Of a stretch of 64,000 bases of DNA, positions 37,368 through 46,187 are shown one piece after another. Under the pieces are notes generated by a model. The model searched no databases. It worked only from the letters and a program-made list of their open reading frames with translations, and was not told the DNA's origin. This stretch comes from Bifidobacterium asteroides (lineage in GTDB: Bacteria; Actinomycetota; Actinomycetes; Actinomycetales; Bifidobacteriaceae). Position 1 is the first letter of the stretch; every line of letters starts with the position of its first letter. Both the position numbers and the translations under genes were made by a program. The DNA is taken from positions 310,001 through 374,000 of the forward strand of contig NZ_QGLK01000004.1 of the NCBI RefSeq assembly GCF_003202755.1, read 5' to 3'.

Positions 37368-38012
37368 TCACTGCATGAGGATGGCTTCCACCGGAGCGGA
37401 AGCCACAGAGGACTGTTCCACCTGAGTGATACCCAGCAGGTTGGCCACCTCTTGGGCCGTGGCCTTGTCGGCCTCGTCACGGTAGCGGACCGTGCTTACG
37501 CCAGGCAGTGCATCTTGCGGGTTGGATGCCGTGACCGCAGTGTAACCGGCATTGACCAGTACCTGGCGCTTCTTGCCGGCATACCCGTTGGCCCTGGTTC
37601 CATTGATGACGGTAACCTGCGTGCCCCGGTTGACCACGGGAGCCGGGCTGCTGCTGGAAGCGCTCGCTGAAGGCGACTGGGAGGAAGGCTCAGAAGTTTG
37701 TTCTTGGGAGGCTTGATCAGTAGCGGTCGCACTGCTTGAAGCGGAAGAAGATGCTGAACGCTTCGGCAGGTGGCTGCTGATGACCCGGGAGGCTTCAGTA
37801 TGCGTCTGCTGCCAGGGCAGGGAACCGCTGACCGCAGCCCATACACCCAGACCACACAGCACCGCCAAGACAACCACCAGCAGGTAGGGCAGAACCCTGA
37901 TCGACAGGGAACGAGGCCCGCGATGTACGCCGACTGGCCCCTTGGGAGGGTTGTCGAACGCATCATGAACCTGAGGGCGCGCCTGCGTCCCATTGTCGCG
38001 CGTGCTAGCCAT
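37368..38012 (-). CDS. LytR C-terminal domain protein
   Basis: 214 residues, ATG 38012 with GAGGAGAG upstream. A cytoplasmic N-terminal tail (about 38 residues) is followed by one membrane anchor (VLPYLLVVVLAVLCGLGVWAA), a Ser/Ala/Gln-rich extracytoplasmic linker (about 70-125), and a LytR_C domain (VTVINGTRANGYAGKKRQVLVNAGYTAV, then a beta-rich end). Such proteins sit in the envelope near LytR-CpsA-Psr enzymes that attach polymers to peptidoglycan, although this one has no catalytic domain. It is divergent from ung, 150 bp away. Confidence 0.82.
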   Translation of the reverse strand: MASTRDNGTQARPQVHDAFDNPPKGPVGVHRGPRSLSIRVLPYLLVVVLAVLCGLGVWAAVSGSLPWQQTHTEASRVISSHLPKRSASSSASSSATATDQASQEQTSEPSSQSPSASASSSSPAPVVNRGTQVTVINGTRANGYAGKKRQVLVNAGYTAVTASNPQDALPGVSTVRYRDEADKATAQEVANLLGITQVEQSSVASAPVEAILMQ

Positions 38013-38162
38013 GAACTCTCCTCTGCTCCACCGGATCCTGAACCATTATAAGTAATGCGTTGTCGGGTCAACATTCAACCGACCATTCAACGTCCTCCGC
38101 CAACCCTGAAATGGCTGAAGCAGTCATGACCGCCCCATATCACCAAGCGATATAGTGACCTT

Positions 38163-38951
38163 ATGAACAGCAGCCAGCCTATTGCCGCAACCTCCCCTGA
38201 GCCGACGAACCGAACCGGTACCAACCCTCCGACCATAGCAGGAGGCCAGGGCCGGCCCCACCGCAAACCTCTGAGCGCCCTGGTGGATCCCGGCTGGGCC
38301 CGTGCTCTGGCACCTGTCGAACCCAACATTCACCGGATGGGCGACTTCCTCAGATCCGAGCTGGCCCAGGGCCACCGCTATCTGCCTGCCAGCAAGAACA
38401 TTCTGCGCGCCTTCACAATCCCCTTCGACTCCATCAAGGTCCTGATCGTGGGTCAGGATCCATACCCGACTCCCGGGCATCCGGTGGGACTGAGTTTCTG
38501 TGTGGACCCTGCAGTCAGCCCCATCCCCGGCTCCCTGCGCAATATCTACGCCGAGCTGAGCGCCGACCTGGGTCTGCCCACGCCTTCCAATGGCGATCTG
38601 ACGCCTTGGACCAGGCGAGGGGTCATGCTGCTCAACCGCTGTCTGACTGTACAGGTTGGTAAGCCGGCCAGCCACCGGAACAAGGGCTGGGAAGAGATCA
38701 CCGACGCAGCCATCCGTGCCCTGAACGACAGACGCGACGAGGAGGGCAAGGTCCGCCCCCTGGTGGCCATTCTTTGGGGGCGACAGGCCCAGAGCCTAGA
38801 GCCCCTACTGACCAACGCAGCCATTATCAAATCCCCGCATCCCAGTCCCCTATCGGCCCGGTATGGCTTCTTTGGATCCCGCCCATTCTCCAAGGCCAAC
38901 CAAGCACTGGAGGCCATGGGCGCCCAGCCGTTGGACTGGTCCCTGACCTGA
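38163..38951 (+). CDS. ung: Uracil-DNA glycosylase
   Basis: 262 residues, ATG 38163. It excises uracil from DNA in base-excision repair. The family-1 motifs are present: the water-activating loop [16 protein letters not shown] (catalytic Asp about residue 99), [26 protein letters not shown] and the DNA-intercalating [17 protein letters not shown]. About 50 extra N-terminal residues precede the core. A TATAGT box ends 7 bp before the ATG, which hints at a leaderless message. Confidence 0.95.
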   Translation: MNSSQPIAATSPEPTNRTGTNPPTIAGGQGRPHRKPLSALVDPGWARALAPVEPNIHRMGDFLRSELAQGHRYLPASKNILRAFTIPFDSIKVLIVGQDPYPTPGHPVGLSFCVDPAVSPIPGSLRNIYAELSADLGLPTPSNGDLTPWTRRGVMLLNRCLTVQVGKPASHRNKGWEEITDAAIRALNDRRDEEGKVRPLVAILWGRQAQSLEPLLTNAAIIKSPHPSPLSARYGFFGSRPFSKANQALEAMGAQPLDWSLT

Positions 38952-38987
38952 GTCCTGCTGGCTGAGTCGTCAGGAAATGCCGTTACC

Positions 38988-40052
38988 ATGTCTGCTATGG
39001 CATTATTCCCACCTCGACCCAGTCAGTCCCCATCTGTTCAGCCCAGTCAGGACCGGCAGGTTCCGCCAATCAGTCAGGATGACCTGCAACGTTGCCGTCA
39101 GTTGGCCGACCGGATCCGGACCCGCTTTTCAAGGACTCTGGTAGGTCAGGAGAACCTGCGCGAGGCCCTGATCCTGACGCTGGTGGCCTCTGGACACATT
39201 CTGATTGAATCCGTGCCCGGTCTGGCCAAGACCACTGCCGCCCAGACCCTGGCTACCTCGGTCTCCGGCAGCTTTAAACGGATCCAGTGCACACCCGACC
39301 TGATGCCCTCGGATCTGGTAGGCACCCAGGTCTACGACTTCTCCACACAGCGCTTCTCCACACAGCTGGGCCCAATTCACGCCAACTTCGTCCTTTTGGA
39401 CGAGATCAACCGCTCCAACGCCAAGACCCAGTCGGCCATGCTGGAAGCCATGGCCGAAGGCGCGACCACCATCGGCGGTGAACGCATAGCCCTGCCCCAG
39501 CCCTTCATGGTGATCGCCACTCAGAACCCCATCGAAGAAGAGGGCACATACAACCTGCCCGAAGCCCAGATGGACCGGTTCATGCTCAAGGCAGTCATGA
39601 CCTATCCCGATGCGGACCAGGAGACCCGCATGCTGCAGATGCTGACCACCCGTGGCACCGACATGCCCGGCAAGGACGATCGAGACGCACTGACCATCGC
39701 CGATGTGGACTTCCTGAGGCAGAAGGCCCGGCAAGTTCACGTGGCACAGCCCATCATGCGATATGCAGTCGATCTGGCAGCCACCAGCAGGGGTGCTGGT
39801 TCGCGGCCCATCCAAGGGCTGGCCGAGCAGGTGAGACTGGGAGCCAGTCCACGCGCCTCCATCGCCCTGGTGCGCATCGGCCAGGCCAGAGCCCTGCTGA
39901 CGGGCAGAAATTACGTCATTCCCGAGGATCTGAAAGACTGGGCCCATTCGGTGCTCCGCCACCGGATCCTCTTGACCTTTGAGGCCCAGGCCGACGGCAT
40001 CAGCAGCGACGATATCATCGACCAGATCGTCGACAGGGTGCCAGTGCCATGA
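38988..40052 (+). CDS. MoxR-type AAA+ ATPase
   Basis: 354 residues, ATG 38988. MoxR ATPases act as chaperones that assemble or activate VWA-domain proteins. Motifs: Walker A variant ESVPGLAKTTAAQTLA, Walker B FVLLDEINRSNAKTQSAMLEAMAE, sensor IATQNPIEEEGTYNLPEAQMDRF, and the C-terminal AAA lid with PRASIALVRIGQARALL. It begins a tightly coupled operon: the next gene starts inside its stop codon (ATGA, 40049-40052), followed by DUF58, a small membrane protein and two VWA proteins. Confidence 0.92.
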   Translation: MSAMALFPPRPSQSPSVQPSQDRQVPPISQDDLQRCRQLADRIRTRFSRTLVGQENLREALILTLVASGHILIESVPGLAKTTAAQTLATSVSGSFKRIQCTPDLMPSDLVGTQVYDFSTQRFSTQLGPIHANFVLLDEINRSNAKTQSAMLEAMAEGATTIGGERIALPQPFMVIATQNPIEEEGTYNLPEAQMDRFMLKAVMTYPDADQETRMLQMLTTRGTDMPGKDDRDALTIADVDFLRQKARQVHVAQPIMRYAVDLAATSRGAGSRPIQGLAEQVRLGASPRASIALVRIGQARALLTGRNYVIPEDLKDWAHSVLRHRILLTFEAQADGISSDDIIDQIVDRVPVP

Positions 40053-40981
40053 GCCGTCGACGCCCGTATCGCGACCCGGTCCGCAGACGGATCGAGTCCT
40101 TGGACACAAGTCTGCGGCTTCCTACGGTACGCAGGGCCTTAGGTCTGTTAGAGGGCGAGCACTCCTCTGGCCGTCGCGGCGGCGGAGATGAGCGTGCTGA
40201 CTTACGCGCCTATGAGTTCGGAGATGAGACCCGCATGATCGACTGGCACGCCAGTGCACGTGTGGGTCGGCCCATGGTGGTGGAGCGCGAACGTCTGGTC
40301 ACCAGCAAGGTCTGGTTGCTGCTGGATGTCGGCCGAGAGATGTCCGGAACATGTCCTGACGGGGAGCAGGCCATCCAGGTGGCCGCCAATGCCCTGTGTA
40401 TGTTCGCCTCCCTCTGCCTGCGCCGCAGCGATGAGGTGGACCTGGTCCTGGTCGATTCAACTGCTATCCGCCGCATACCCTGCCAGGGTGGCCTCGCCCG
40501 ATTCGAGCAGACCCTGGACCGAGCTCTGGAGTCGCCGTTGGATCAACCACGCAACCTTGAAGCCCTGCTGGGCTACGCCGCTGGCATCCAGGACCGGCAG
40601 GCCATGCTGGTCATCGCCACCGATCAGTCGGCATTGAACGTTGACCTGATGCCGACCATCCGCCAGTTGGCCGCCACACACCCCTTGAATCTTATCGGAG
40701 TGGAGACCATGAATCCTCTGCGCCAGCAGCCCGCTATGGACTCGGTAACGGATGCACCCAGCGGAAGGAAGATTCCGGCCTTCCTACGCACTGCGAACGG
40801 GACACGGGCTGTGGACCTGCACAGGCGCTACCAGATCGAGGCCTTTGGGAGGGAATTGTCCAGAATCGGAGCCTCGCTGATCCGGGCCGACTCCAGTACA
40901 ACCATGTTCAACAGGTTCATCCACCTGCTTTCAGCAGGCCGGCCGGGCATCCCCATGCAGCGGACGGTGATGGCGGCATGA
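40049..40981 (+). CDS. DUF58 domain protein
   Basis: 310 residues, ATG 40049, overlapping the moxR stop by 4 bp. The DUF58 signature RDPVRRRIESLDTSLRLPTVRRALGLLEGEHSS leads to RAYEFGDETRMIDWHASARVGRPMVVERE, followed by a VWA-like fold (WLLLDVGREMS) that keeps only part of the metal site. It is the usual partner of MoxR and the VWA proteins. No membrane segment is evident. The substrate of the complex is unknown. Confidence 0.88.
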   Translation: MSRRRPYRDPVRRRIESLDTSLRLPTVRRALGLLEGEHSSGRRGGGDERADLRAYEFGDETRMIDWHASARVGRPMVVERERLVTSKVWLLLDVGREMSGTCPDGEQAIQVAANALCMFASLCLRRSDEVDLVLVDSTAIRRIPCQGGLARFEQTLDRALESPLDQPRNLEALLGYAAGIQDRQAMLVIATDQSALNVDLMPTIRQLAATHPLNLIGVETMNPLRQQPAMDSVTDAPSGRKIPAFLRTANGTRAVDLHRRYQIEAFGRELSRIGASLIRADSSTTMFNRFIHLLSAGRPGIPMQRTVMAA

Positions 40982-41511
40982 ATGCTGTCGTCCTGATCCC
41001 TCTTACGTCCAGTCATGTCCGAATCAGGGTCATGCCTACCATGACCCAGCCCACCTGGCTGCTGGCCCTGACGGCGACCGCCGTCATACTGGCCTTGGCC
41101 CTGATCGCAACGGCCCTTCTCCTGCCCAAGTACCGTCGTCAGCAGGGGGAACATACGGTCCAAGCGAGCTTCGACTCCCGGAATGCGTGGCGTCAGCGGA
41201 TCGATCAAGTGGTGGCCCAGTACGACAGTGGCCGTCTGGACCGCGACCAAGCCATGACGGCACTGGCCACCATCGCTCGTGGATTCGCTTCCCGCTCCTG
41301 GAACAACGATATGAAAACCAAGACTCTAGCTGAAATCAAGGCTCAGCCCCGCACGCCGAGTACCCGGCAGGGCCTTGACCTGCTTCGGCAGACCATAGAT
41401 GCCCTTTACCCGCCTGAATTTGCCCTCCCCCGGGACAGCGCGGGAACCGACGCCACGGTGAATCAGGCAGCCGACTGGGTACGGGATCTGATCGAACGGT
41501 GGCCTCGATGA
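40978..41511 (+). CDS. Small membrane protein of the MoxR/VWA operon
   Basis: 177 residues, ATG 40978, again an ATGA overlap with the previous gene. One N-terminal membrane anchor (WLLALTATAVILALALIATALLLP) is followed by a cytoplasmic helical domain (QRIDQVVAQYDSGRLDRDQAMTALATIARGFASRSW). It occupies the place of DUF4381-type genes in such operons, but the resemblance is by position and topology rather than by a motif I can confirm. It probably serves as an anchor or scaffold for the VWA proteins. Confidence 0.7.
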   Translation: MNAVVLIPLTSSHVRIRVMPTMTQPTWLLALTATAVILALALIATALLLPKYRRQQGEHTVQASFDSRNAWRQRIDQVVAQYDSGRLDRDQAMTALATIARGFASRSWNNDMKTKTLAEIKAQPRTPSTRQGLDLLRQTIDALYPPEFALPRDSAGTDATVNQAADWVRDLIERWPR

Positions 41512-42584
41512 GCATAGGCAATTTGTCTTGGAGGTGGCCCTGGCTGCCGGTTCTGGCCTTGATCCTGGCCCTGGCGTTCAGCCTGCTGACTTACCGTATG
41601 GCGCGTCATGGCAAACCAGATCAGGAACCGGAAGCTCGGGTCTGGACCTTGTACAGCGACTTGGACACCGAGGAGGGCCATGAGGCCCTTCGGCGCTGGC
41701 GGCGATTGAACCGTTGCGCTGCGGTCCTGCTCTCTTTGGCCCTGCTGATGGCTCTGAGCCTTGCTGCAAGGCCCGCCCGGGTTGATCGAACCTTGGAGCA
41801 AGGCCATAACCGCGATATTGTGCTATGCCTGGACGTGTCCGGGTCCACCCTGCCCTACGACCGGCAGGTTATCGCCTCCTACCTTGATTTGGTCCGCAAC
41901 TTCCGGGGCGAACGCATGGCTCTGAGCATATTCAACTCCACCTCACGCACCGTCTTCCCTCTGACCGACGACTATGACATGATCACAGCCGAATTGAGCA
42001 AGGCGCGGCGGATCCTGGACGGGGTGCAGTCCCAGGACCGCATCGATGCCATGAGCGGACGACAGTACCAGGACATCAGCGACTGGCTGGAGGGTACGCA
42101 GAACCGCCGGGACACCACATCCCTGATTGGTGACGGACTGGTGGGCTGCGCCGCGCTCCTGCCGCAATTCGCACCCAGGGACCAGATCAGACCGGCAAAG
42201 GCCGACCAACGGTCGAGCTCCCTGGTACTGGCCACCGATAACGTGGTCTCCGGCAAACCCACATACACCCTAGAGGAGGCGCTCAAGCTGACCTCGGCCG
42301 CAGGAATCGCGGTGGACGGTCTCTATTCGGGACCGGACCAGGGCACCAAGGATGAAAGCACCCGGCAGATGCAGCGGCTGATCGAAGCGCAGGGCGGCAT
42401 CTTCCTGCGACGGCAGGATGGCAACTCCATCAACGCGCTTGTCCGCCAGATTGAGCACCGACACGGAGCCGACCCACGTCAACAAGAGCAGTCCAGCCTG
42501 GTGGATGCACCCGGCTGGTGGACCTTGGTCCTGGCCCTAGCACTATCGGGATATCTGCTCCTGGCCTGGAGGCTGAAGCGATGA
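41508..42584 (+). CDS. VWA-domain membrane protein (BatA-like), first copy
   Basis: 358 residues from ATG 41508 (the frame could start at GTG 41499, but 41508 keeps the ATGA coupling). Two N-terminal helices (PVLALILALAFSLLTY and LLSLALLMALSLAARP) precede a von Willebrand A domain with an intact MIDAS, DVSGS in LCLDVSGSTLPYDRQV, plus FNSTSRTVFPLTDD. A C-terminal helix (WWTLVLALALSGYLLLAWRL) returns to the membrane. It resembles aerotolerance BatA-type proteins that are loaded by MoxR. Function in bifidobacteria is not established. Confidence 0.85.
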   Translation: MSIGNLSWRWPWLPVLALILALAFSLLTYRMARHGKPDQEPEARVWTLYSDLDTEEGHEALRRWRRLNRCAAVLLSLALLMALSLAARPARVDRTLEQGHNRDIVLCLDVSGSTLPYDRQVIASYLDLVRNFRGERMALSIFNSTSRTVFPLTDDYDMITAELSKARRILDGVQSQDRIDAMSGRQYQDISDWLEGTQNRRDTTSLIGDGLVGCAALLPQFAPRDQIRPAKADQRSSSLVLATDNVVSGKPTYTLEEALKLTSAAGIAVDGLYSGPDQGTKDESTRQMQRLIEAQGGIFLRRQDGNSINALVRQIEHRHGADPRQQEQSSLVDAPGWWTLVLALALSGYLLLAWRLKR

Positions 42585-43609
42585 ATATACTCAAGTCCCT
42601 GACCTTTGAGCCTGCCTTGGGCTGGGTGGCCGGCGGCCTTCTGGCGGGCCTGCTGTTGCTCCTGGCCATAGCGCTGGTCATCCATGGACTGCGCAAGGGG
42701 GAGGATACTGACGCCGATCGCTGGGCCCTGACCCGGCGCACCGCCATGGTCCTGATCCTGGCCCTTATGGTCCTGACCCCCAGCACGGTTAGCAAGACCA
42801 CCAACAAAGCGGTCAACGCTACTGATGTCTTTATTGCGGTTGACATAACCGGATCGATGGCAGTCAAGGATGCCGGATATGGCGATCAGGAAGGAATCAG
42901 CCGGCTGGCGGCGGCACGGACAGCCGTCCACGACCTGACGCGCATTTACCCGGATGCCTCCTTCTCGGCCCTGAGCTTCGGTGCCTCAGCCAGCATCGAT
43001 CTGCCCCTGACCCCCGACGTTCGGGCTGTGGACAACTGGGCCAGGGGACTGGCGACAGAGCCCACATCCAGGTCCGCCGGCTCCAGCCTGGATGCTCCGC
43101 TGGATCGCCTGAGCCTGGTCTTGAAACAGACCAAGGACCGGCATCCGGACGACCGAATCCTGCTCTACCTGATCAGCGATGGCGAACAGACCGGGCCTGA
43201 AGAACGGCGATCCTTCAGTGTCCTCAGGGAAGGGCTGGATGATGCCTTTGTGCTGGGAACCGGCTCGACCAAGGGCGGCATGGTGCCCCTGAGCTCCGAT
43301 GCCGGCGGAGGCGATGCCGACGGCTGGGTGACGGACCCCAAGACCGGCCAGCCGGGCATCTCCGCCATGGACCCCAAAACCCTCAAGGCCATTGCCGACG
43401 AGATGAGCGGCCACTACCAGGACCTGGCCAAGGGGACCACAGTGGGTGAAGGGGCTACGGCTGCGGCTTCCAAGCGGTACCGGGTGACCAAGGTCGACCA
43501 GGTCCGCCTACATGTCACCCCGCTGGTCTGGCCGCTGGCACTGGTGGAGCTGATCCTGATCCTGATCGAGACGGGACTCTGGATCCGCACTTCGAGGAGA
43601 CTGCTATGA
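42581..43609 (+). CDS. VWA-domain membrane protein (BatB-like), second copy
   Basis: 342 residues from ATG 42581, which overlaps the previous stop (ATGA); the longer frame from 42518 is ignored. Two N-terminal membrane segments, then a VWA domain with MIDAS as DITGS in FIAVDITGSMAVKDAG and a later SDGEQTGPEERR, and a C-terminal helix (VWPLALVELILILIETGLWI). It pairs with the first VWA protein and differs in the MIDAS serine, which is Thr here. Probably part of the MoxR-regulated complex. Confidence 0.85.
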   Translation: MNILKSLTFEPALGWVAGGLLAGLLLLLAIALVIHGLRKGEDTDADRWALTRRTAMVLILALMVLTPSTVSKTTNKAVNATDVFIAVDITGSMAVKDAGYGDQEGISRLAAARTAVHDLTRIYPDASFSALSFGASASIDLPLTPDVRAVDNWARGLATEPTSRSAGSSLDAPLDRLSLVLKQTKDRHPDDRILLYLISDGEQTGPEERRSFSVLREGLDDAFVLGTGSTKGGMVPLSSDAGGGDADGWVTDPKTGQPGISAMDPKTLKAIADEMSGHYQDLAKGTTVGEGATAAASKRYRVTKVDQVRLHVTPLVWPLALVELILILIETGLWIRTSRRLL

Positions 43610-44157
43610 GTAGGAAGTCCCAGCAAGATGCAAGAAGCGGCCGCCGCCTGCGAGTGCGCCTGATTTTGGCTGGCTTGGCCTTGGTTGCAGCCCTGGCCGG
43701 AGCCTGGGGCCTGATCAACGTCAAAGCCATCGCCACCTATAACGAGGGCACGCGCGTGCTGAGCACCAACGTTCGACAGGTCCAAAACCCTCAGGCCGAT
43801 CCAGCATCCATCAAGGCTCTGCAGGACCAGGCCGAGCATCTCTTCGCCCAGGTCGAACGGCCGGGACCCCTGATTCTGCCACAGACCAGGCAGGCTGCCC
43901 AGGCCAACCGATCCGCCAACGCTGCGCTGACCAGCCGCACCGAGCGCCTGCTCAAGAAGCAGAAGGCCGATAAGGCCCAAGACGGAAAGGACGGATCCGG
44001 CAAGGGCTCCTCCTTAGGACTGACCAAGCAGCAGGAGGCCGAGGTGGAGGATCTGCTTAGACGCAACCAGCAGCAGAGCGAACCGTCTGCATCCCCCACG
44101 CCTTCAGGCCAGGCGAGCGACAATAAGGGTCAGGGGAAGAACGTCAAACCCTGGTGA
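43606..44157 (+). CDS. Small membrane protein ending the MoxR/VWA operon
   Basis: 183 residues, ATG 43606, ATGA overlap. One N-terminal helix (LILAGLALVAALAGAWGLI) anchors a long extracytoplasmic, Gln/Lys-rich helical tail with coiled-coil character (IKALQDQAEHLFAQVERP, KQQEAEVEDLLRRNQQQ) and a Ser/Pro end. It resembles the bifidobacterial DUF6466 proteins as I recall them; function unknown. The stretch 44158-44337 shows no gene. Confidence 0.7.
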   Translation: MSRKSQQDARSGRRLRVRLILAGLALVAALAGAWGLINVKAIATYNEGTRVLSTNVRQVQNPQADPASIKALQDQAEHLFAQVERPGPLILPQTRQAAQANRSANAALTSRTERLLKKQKADKAQDGKDGSGKGSSLGLTKQQEAEVEDLLRRNQQQSEPSASPTPSGQASDNKGQGKNVKPW

Positions 44158-44337
44158 CCGGCCGCACATAGCCTTTCGCGCGAGTCATTCCAACGCCTCC
44201 TTTCCAGCAAATCGATCCTCATGCAGGCGAACATCTTCCAGCCATCTGACCGACAGAATCAAGAAATAGCGGTAAATCTGTCCACAGCCAGATGAATCGG
44301 ACCTCATTCGACCACATGGCCCTACTGGGATCATTTC

Positions 44338-44358
44338 AGGAGGATCGCCATGTTGTAG
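44338..44358 (+). other. Strong ribosome site leading to a two-codon ORF
   Basis: A perfect AGGAGG (44338-44343) stands 6 bp before ATG 44350, but that frame stops at once (ATG TTG TAG). The real downstream gene begins at ATG 44366 in a different frame, with only GAGG one base before it. This is either a mini-leader that couples translation or a mutated start. Confidence 0.6.
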
Positions 44359-44365
44359 TAGAGGC

Positions 44366-44692
44366 ATGTATAGGTCATCCTCATCACTGCCCGCCCTGAG
44401 CACCTTCCTGGAACAACCCTCCTACCTGGCTGATCCGGACTCAGCTGGATCCTGCCCCTGTCATGCACGGGCAGCCCGCTGTCGGACCTTGCTGTCCGAC
44501 ATGGTACGACAGTCGCGAGCCACTCTGGTCCATCTGAGTGAATTAGCCGACCAGGCTCTGAGGGTCGACTGGCAAGGGCGGGCCGCTGAAGCCTATCGGA
44601 CCCAGGTGCGGGCCATGGATGCCCTCTGCCAGGATCAGCGTGTCCAGGCAGGGCGCACCTTGGGCCTGATCGATCAAGAGAGCCGGCCATGA
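44366..44692 (+). CDS. WXG-like small helical protein
   Basis: 108 residues, ATG 44366; the start is uncertain because of the odd leader just upstream. A Ser- and Cys-rich N terminus is followed by a helical hairpin (ARCRTLLSDMVRQSRATLVHLSELADQAL) and a WxG turn in VDWQGRAAEAYRTQV, much as in WXG100 proteins. Its stop overlaps the next gene's ATG (ATGA 44689-44692). Such pairs often code for a small partner and a larger exported effector. Export and partnership are inferred. Confidence 0.65.
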   Translation: MYRSSSSLPALSTFLEQPSYLADPDSAGSCPCHARAARCRTLLSDMVRQSRATLVHLSELADQALRVDWQGRAAEAYRTQVRAMDALCQDQRVQAGRTLGLIDQESRP

Positions 44693-46116
44693 AGCGGACG
44701 ATCACTGCCGCCCCCGACAACCACGGCTATACACGCACCGAGCTGGACCATCTGACCGGCATGGCGGATCGGCTCAACCAGGCAGGTGGTGCCCTGGCCA
44801 CCATGCAATCCCAATGGGTTCTGACCAATCAGGCCATCCGCAGAACCATGCCGGAGCTGCCAGCCCTTCCTTGCGCACAGGCTTCAGTGCCGCCGCCGGG
44901 TCACGCCCATCTGCCCCTGGATCTGATGGTGTCCTTCTGCAATGACCAGGCCCAAGCCTGCGAAGATCTGCGCACCCAGCTCCAGTCTGTGGCCGACAAG
45001 CTGACCAAGGCCTATGGGCTGTATTCGCAGGCTGAATCATTAATGGATAGGCTGATGAACTCCCTGATGTCCAAGGCATTGACCGTCTTTCAGCCCATCG
45101 CCCCGTTCATGCTGGGATCCATCGGCTTGGGCCTGGGAGCAGCCAAACTGACCGATCACCTGGACGCATCACAACTCCAGGAATTCCTGGAAACCACGGC
45201 CAGCATCCAACAACCCCTGCTGAACGCCGTCGCATCCGGCCCGTCCTCGGACCATCATGATCCCATTGGCGGATTGGTTACCGGCCCCGGCCTACTGATG
45301 CCTTTGATACTTGCTCATTTCCAGGGTGACCGAGTCGCGATGGATCCTGTTCATCCGCAAGGCAAAGGATTGGTCGAGGCCCATGACATCGCCGGTGCTC
45401 TGCACAATCTGGAAACCCTGGGATCCTGCCGGGACGGCATTCCTTACGCCACAGTCGCGGTACAGCGCTATCGAGAGGCCGACGGCAAAGACCACTGGCT
45501 GGTCTACATACCCGGCACCAGCTCCCATCTGGACTCCCCCATCGGCTGGGCCCAGAACATCCAGCTCATGAGCGATAAGGCTTCAGTGCGCGACAGGGCG
45601 GCCTCCCTGCGTCTGGTGGACCAGGCCATGCAGGATGCAGGGGTGCGCCCGCACGATCCGGTCAGCCTGGTGGGCCATTCCCAGGGTGGCATCGTGGCCG
45701 CCACCATGGCCTCAGATCTTTCGGACCGCTACCACTTCGATCACATCGTGACCGTCGGATCACCCATCGCCCATCGCCAGATAGGGGCAGAGACCTGGGT
45801 CACCAGCGTGGAGATGCGTGAAGAGCTGGTCTCCAACCTTGATGGAGCCGACAACCCCTCCCGACCCAACCAGCTGACAGTCAGGGGAAGAGCGGGCGGA
45901 CCTCCCCCTCCAGGCGGCAACCAGACTGGCCGGACAGTGACCACTGCCGTACCCGGCAAGGAATCCACCCACGGCATGGCCTACCAGCAGGCGGCCTGGG
46001 CCGATGCCCTGGATCAGAATTCACCAGCAGTACAACGTCAGGACGACCATTTCGCCCATGCCATCGAGGGCGATCTGCAGGAGACTCGCTACTACCGAGG
46101 CAGGCTGCGGCAATGA
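44689..46116 (+). CDS. Alpha/beta hydrolase with helical N-terminal region
   Basis: 475 residues, ATG 44689, coupled to the WXG-like gene. Residues 1-130 are helical with a tryptophan-containing turn (MQSQWVLTNQAIRR), like secreted WXG/LXG-type N-termini. A hydrophobic segment follows at about 130-150. The hydrolase domain has YIPGTSSHLDSPIGWAQN, the nucleophile elbow VGHSQGGIVAA (Ser about 330), a D in VTVGSPIAHRQ-like strands and a late His in KESTHGMAYQ. It may be an exported lipase or esterase. No signal peptide is present, so export would need a type VII-like route not seen here. Confidence 0.72.
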   Translation: MKRTITAAPDNHGYTRTELDHLTGMADRLNQAGGALATMQSQWVLTNQAIRRTMPELPALPCAQASVPPPGHAHLPLDLMVSFCNDQAQACEDLRTQLQSVADKLTKAYGLYSQAESLMDRLMNSLMSKALTVFQPIAPFMLGSIGLGLGAAKLTDHLDASQLQEFLETTASIQQPLLNAVASGPSSDHHDPIGGLVTGPGLLMPLILAHFQGDRVAMDPVHPQGKGLVEAHDIAGALHNLETLGSCRDGIPYATVAVQRYREADGKDHWLVYIPGTSSHLDSPIGWAQNIQLMSDKASVRDRAASLRLVDQAMQDAGVRPHDPVSLVGHSQGGIVAATMASDLSDRYHFDHIVTVGSPIAHRQIGAETWVTSVEMREELVSNLDGADNPSRPNQLTVRGRAGGPPPPGGNQTGRTVTTAVPGKESTHGMAYQQAAWADALDQNSPAVQRQDDHFAHAIEGDLQETRYYRGRLRQ

Positions 46117-46187
46117 GCGGGACACGCGCGCCACCAGGAGTGTCCATGCCGTTCCTGCTGGTTGACCCGGTCGTCTAGGCTGGAGGC

